Origin: Streptomyces mirabilis
GTDB taxonomy: Bacteria > Actinomycetota > Actinomycetes > Streptomycetales > Streptomycetaceae
Length of the DNA: 64,000 nucleotides
Reading direction: 5' to 3'
Assembly: GCF_039503195.1 (NCBI RefSeq)
Contig: NZ_JBCJKP010000001.1
Coordinates: 10,230,001 to 10,294,000 of the forward strand
A model generated the notes under the pieces. It worked only from the letters and a program-made list of their open reading frames with translations, searched no databases and had not been told where the DNA came from. The position numbers and the translations under genes were made by a program. Of this stretch, positions 62,137 to 64,000 are shown piece by piece (the first letter of the stretch is position 1; each line of letters begins with the position of its first letter).

Positions 62137-62232
62137 CAATTGCCTTCCGGAACTGCGCGGACACCCCTCGCACGACAGCGTCACCGACCGCACCGCAACC
62201 CCGGTCGGTCCCGTGACAGGGACCGGGAAGAC

Positions 62233-62246
62233 GGGCCACTCGGCCC
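62233..62246. promoter_or_regulatory. DevR/OsdR-like operator upstream of CBS-BON gene
   Basis: GGGCCACTCGGCCC is a full match, 72 bases upstream of the CBS-BON start at 62319. An isolated left half GGGAC lies 14 bases before it (62219). Confidence 0.6.
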
Positions 62247-62318
62247 ATGCCGTGAACGTGTCCCTTGCTTCAGGCTGAAGGTGTCGTAGGACGGCATCCG
62301 AAACCAAGGGAGGACGCC

Positions 62319-63023
62319 ATGGACGGCGCTGCGACTGTGGTGGGCGACGTGATGACCCGCCGGGTCGTCGCCCTGCGCACGGGAGCGACCTTCAAGGACA
62401 TCGTGAAGACCATACGGGAGTGGCGGGTCAGTGCCCTTCCCGTGCTGGATGACGCCGGACGCGTCGTCGGTGTCGTCTCCGAGGCCGACATGCTGCCCAA
62501 GGAGGAGTACCGGCGAAGTGATCTCGACCGGTATGGCCGACTGCAGCATCCCGCCGATGTGTACAAGGCCGGCGCGGTGACAGCCGGCGAGCTGATGACC
62601 GGCCCAGCCGTCACCGTGACACCCGACGCCACCCTCGCCCGCGCCGCGCGCATCATGGCACGCCATGGGGTCAAGCGGCTGCCGGTCGTCGGGCACGATG
62701 GCGTGCTCAAGGGGATCGTCAGCCGCTCCGACCTGCTGAAGGTGTTCCTGCGGGATGACGAGGACATCGCCGAGGAGGTCCGGCGCGAGGTCGTCGAACC
62801 GCTCTTCGGTACACACGCCGAAGCGCTTCGGGTCGAGGTGCGCGACGGTGTCGTGACGCTCTCGGGCCTGGTGCACGACACCGCGCTCGTCCCGCTCGCC
62901 GCCCTGCTGGTGCGGGGCGTCGAGGGCGTGGTGGACGTGCAGTGCGCGCTGACCGGTCCGGCGAGCCATCCGGACCCCGTCCCTGACCTGCCGGACACGC
63001 GCCGGACGTCGGCCTCCACCTGA
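62319..63023 (+). CDS. CBS-pair and BON domain protein
   Basis: This 234-residue protein has CBS1 (VGDVMTRRVVALRTGATFKD ... GVVSEADMLPKEEY), CBS2 (AGELMTGPAVTVTPDATLAR ... GIVSRSDLLKVFLR) and a BON domain (LRVEVRDGVVTLSGLVHD). The C-terminal tail is Pro/Asp-rich. ATG 62319 follows AAGGGAGG. The Rv1733c-like gene starts 35 bases downstream and is probably in the same operon. Confidence 0.9.
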   Translation: MDGAATVVGDVMTRRVVALRTGATFKDIVKTIREWRVSALPVLDDAGRVVGVVSEADMLPKEEYRRSDLDRYGRLQHPADVYKAGAVTAGELMTGPAVTVTPDATLARAARIMARHGVKRLPVVGHDGVLKGIVSRSDLLKVFLRDDEDIAEEVRREVVEPLFGTHAEALRVEVRDGVVTLSGLVHDTALVPLAALLVRGVEGVVDVQCALTGPASHPDPVPDLPDTRRTSAST

Positions 63024-63058
63024 CGGCGGCCGACGTCCGGTGAGAGGAGGCGGTGACC

Positions 63059-63661
63059 ATGACGCAGACACCTCCCATGACGGTGAAACCCGTACGGCTG
63101 TGGCGCTGGCGGCGCAACCCGCTCCGACGGCACAGCGATGTCGTCGAAGCGTGGATCGTGCTCGTCACCTGGATCTGTGCCCTTTCCGGCGGGACCCTGG
63201 CGGGCGCGGCCGCGGCCCAGGCGACGGACTCGGCGTTCGCCGCGCGGCAGGCTCAGGTCCACGCCGTGTCCGCCGTCCTCACCGACGACGCGGCGAGGAC
63301 GGCGCTCGGCGGGAGCGGATACGACGACGGCCGGGTATGGGCGGTCGTGCGCTGGACGACAGCGGACGGGGCCGTGCACACCGACCGGGCGAAGGTGCTC
63401 CCCGGTGCTCCGGCCGGCACTCGGATCACCGTATGGACGGACCATACGGGTCGCGTGGTGTCCGCACCCGTCACGGGTGCGGCGGCCACCCTGCAGGCGG
63501 CCCTGACCGGAGTCCTGGTGGCACCCTCGGCGGGCGCCGCGGTCTGGAGCGCTGGATGGGTGGTTCGCAGCCGGCTCGTCCGGCGGCGCATGGCCGCATG
63601 GGACCAGGAATGGAAGCAGGTCGGACCTCGGTGGGGGAACCTGAGCGGGGGCAAAGGCTGA
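63059..63661 (+). CDS. Rv1733c-like two-helix membrane protein
   Basis: This 200-residue membrane protein has the start VRLWRWRRNPLRRHSDVVEA, then transmembrane helix 1 (about 30-55, AWIVLVTWICALSGGTLAG). A soluble middle domain follows (about 60-145, GRVWAVVRWTTADG...KVLPGAPAGTRITVW). Helix 2 is about 150-175 (ALTGVLVAPSAGAAVWSAGW), and the tail is basic. This matches the actinobacterial family of Rv1733c, a DevR-regulon membrane antigen of unknown function. ATG 63059 has GAGGAGG eight bases upstream, better spaced than the GTG at 63053. Confidence 0.88.
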   Translation: MTQTPPMTVKPVRLWRWRRNPLRRHSDVVEAWIVLVTWICALSGGTLAGAAAAQATDSAFAARQAQVHAVSAVLTDDAARTALGGSGYDDGRVWAVVRWTTADGAVHTDRAKVLPGAPAGTRITVWTDHTGRVVSAPVTGAAATLQAALTGVLVAPSAGAAVWSAGWVVRSRLVRRRMAAWDQEWKQVGPRWGNLSGGKG

Positions 63662-63747
63662 ACGCCGAGCCCGTACGCACAACAGGCCGGCCGCCCACAA
63701 CCTCGACTGCCAGGGCAGCTGTTCTCGTCGCGAGGGTGACGCGGGTG

Positions 63748-64000
63748 CTACCCGTCGGCGGCAGTGAGCCGGCAGTCCACGCCCACCACTCCCTCGACGC
63801 CCCGCACGAGACGGACGGCAAGCGGAATGCGGGCGGCGTCCGTAACTCGTCCGGTCAGGGTCGCGACGCCTTCGGTGACCATGATGTGCACGGGCTCGAC
63901 CGGGGCGGGGAAGAGGACGTCCACGATGTCGCGCCGGATCTCGTCGGCGAGATGGTTGTCCGGGCGCAGAAACACCTTGAGCAGGTCCCCGCGGCTGACG
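63748..64000 (-). CDS. CBS-BON protein, partial (5' end outside window)
   Basis: The last 83 codons of a minus-strand gene are visible: VSRGDLLKVFLRPDNHLADE (end of CBS2), then a BON domain, VHIMVTEGVATLTGRVTDAA and GVEGVVGVDCRL, with stop TAG at 63748-63750. It is a paralogue of 21253-21915 and 56293-56985. It converges on the Rv1733c-like gene; the 86-base gap shows nothing clear. Confidence 0.85.
   Translation of the reverse strand, partial: VSRGDLLKVFLRPDNHLADEIRRDIVDVLFPAPVEPVHIMVTEGVATLTGRVTDAARIPLAVRLVRGVEGVVGVDCRLTAADG

Noticed and set aside
1..64000. CRISPR arrays, tRNA or rRNA genes, complete insertion sequences, replication origins
   Set aside because: I saw no regularly spaced repeats, no cloverleaf-like or rRNA-like stretches, and no transposase with intact ends; only a decayed TnpB-like fragment at 53355-53561.

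Overview
The very high GC content, the GTG/ATG starts with GGAGG-type ribosome binding sites, the 4-base ATGA/GTGA gene overlaps and the gene families all point to a Streptomyces (or close relative) chromosome. Almost every gene belongs to families that mycobacteria place in the DevR/DosR dormancy regulon: universal stress proteins (USPs), CBS-domain proteins, an Hsp20, a CtpF-type P-ATPase, nicotinate phosphoribosyltransferase, an Rv1733c-like membrane protein and GAF-GAF sensor kinases. The block 18560-26167 (GAF-GAF kinase, LuxR-type response regulator, CBS-BON, cyclic-nucleotide-binding protein, USP, pyruvate phosphate dikinase) resembles the osdK/osdR neighbourhood of S. coelicolor. I read the window as a hypoxia/energy-stress survival island.

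Layout. 1-2929: partial heavy-metal P-type ATPase and a divergent DoxX-like membrane protein. 3100-13437: USPs, Zn alcohol dehydrogenase, PPK2, and a carbon operon (phosphoketolase, GAPDH, HAD phosphoglucomutase, GH65 phosphorylase). 13453-18328: a shortened USP, a GNAT/ADP-forming acyl-CoA synthetase fusion, CBS-BON and flavodoxin. 18560-29964: the two-component core, PPDK, USPs and decayed genes. 30151-35926: a tightly overlapped minus-strand operon for acetyl-CoA synthetase, 2-oxoacid dehydrogenase E1alpha, E1beta and E2, and an acyl carrier protein. 36314-41067: a group 3b-like NAD(P)-linked [NiFe] hydrogenase operon whose large subunit has a one-base frameshift. 41252-49331: USPs, a CBS/CtpF/TrkA-TrkA operon and a DUF1918-USP pair. 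49468-53186: NAPRTase, Hsp20, a coiled-coil protein and CBS-BON. 53807-64000: a PAS-GAF-pseudophosphatase-ATPase protein, more CBS-BON and USP genes, a second GAF-GAF kinase and an Rv1733c-like protein.

What ties the window together is a palindrome, GGGNCNNNNGNCCC (best form GGGCCGNNCGGCCC), placed 50-170 bases upstream of most transcription units. It often occurs as two copies whose starts lie 19-23 bases apart. The single response regulator encoded here (20417-21118) is the obvious candidate to bind it and has a copy in front of its own gene. The metabolic genes fit growth-arrested, oxygen-limited cells: sugar phosphorolysis and phosphoketolase feed acetyl groups, PPDK and PPK2 manage phosphate energy, hydrogenase and alcohol dehydrogenase dispose of or recover reductant, and NAPRTase supplies NAD.

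The island is also littered with remnants that keep recognisable family signatures (USP x2, PPDK, Acg-type nitroreductase, SulP permease, DUF1918/HTH protein, response regulator, transposase). This indicates repeated duplication and decay within the cluster.
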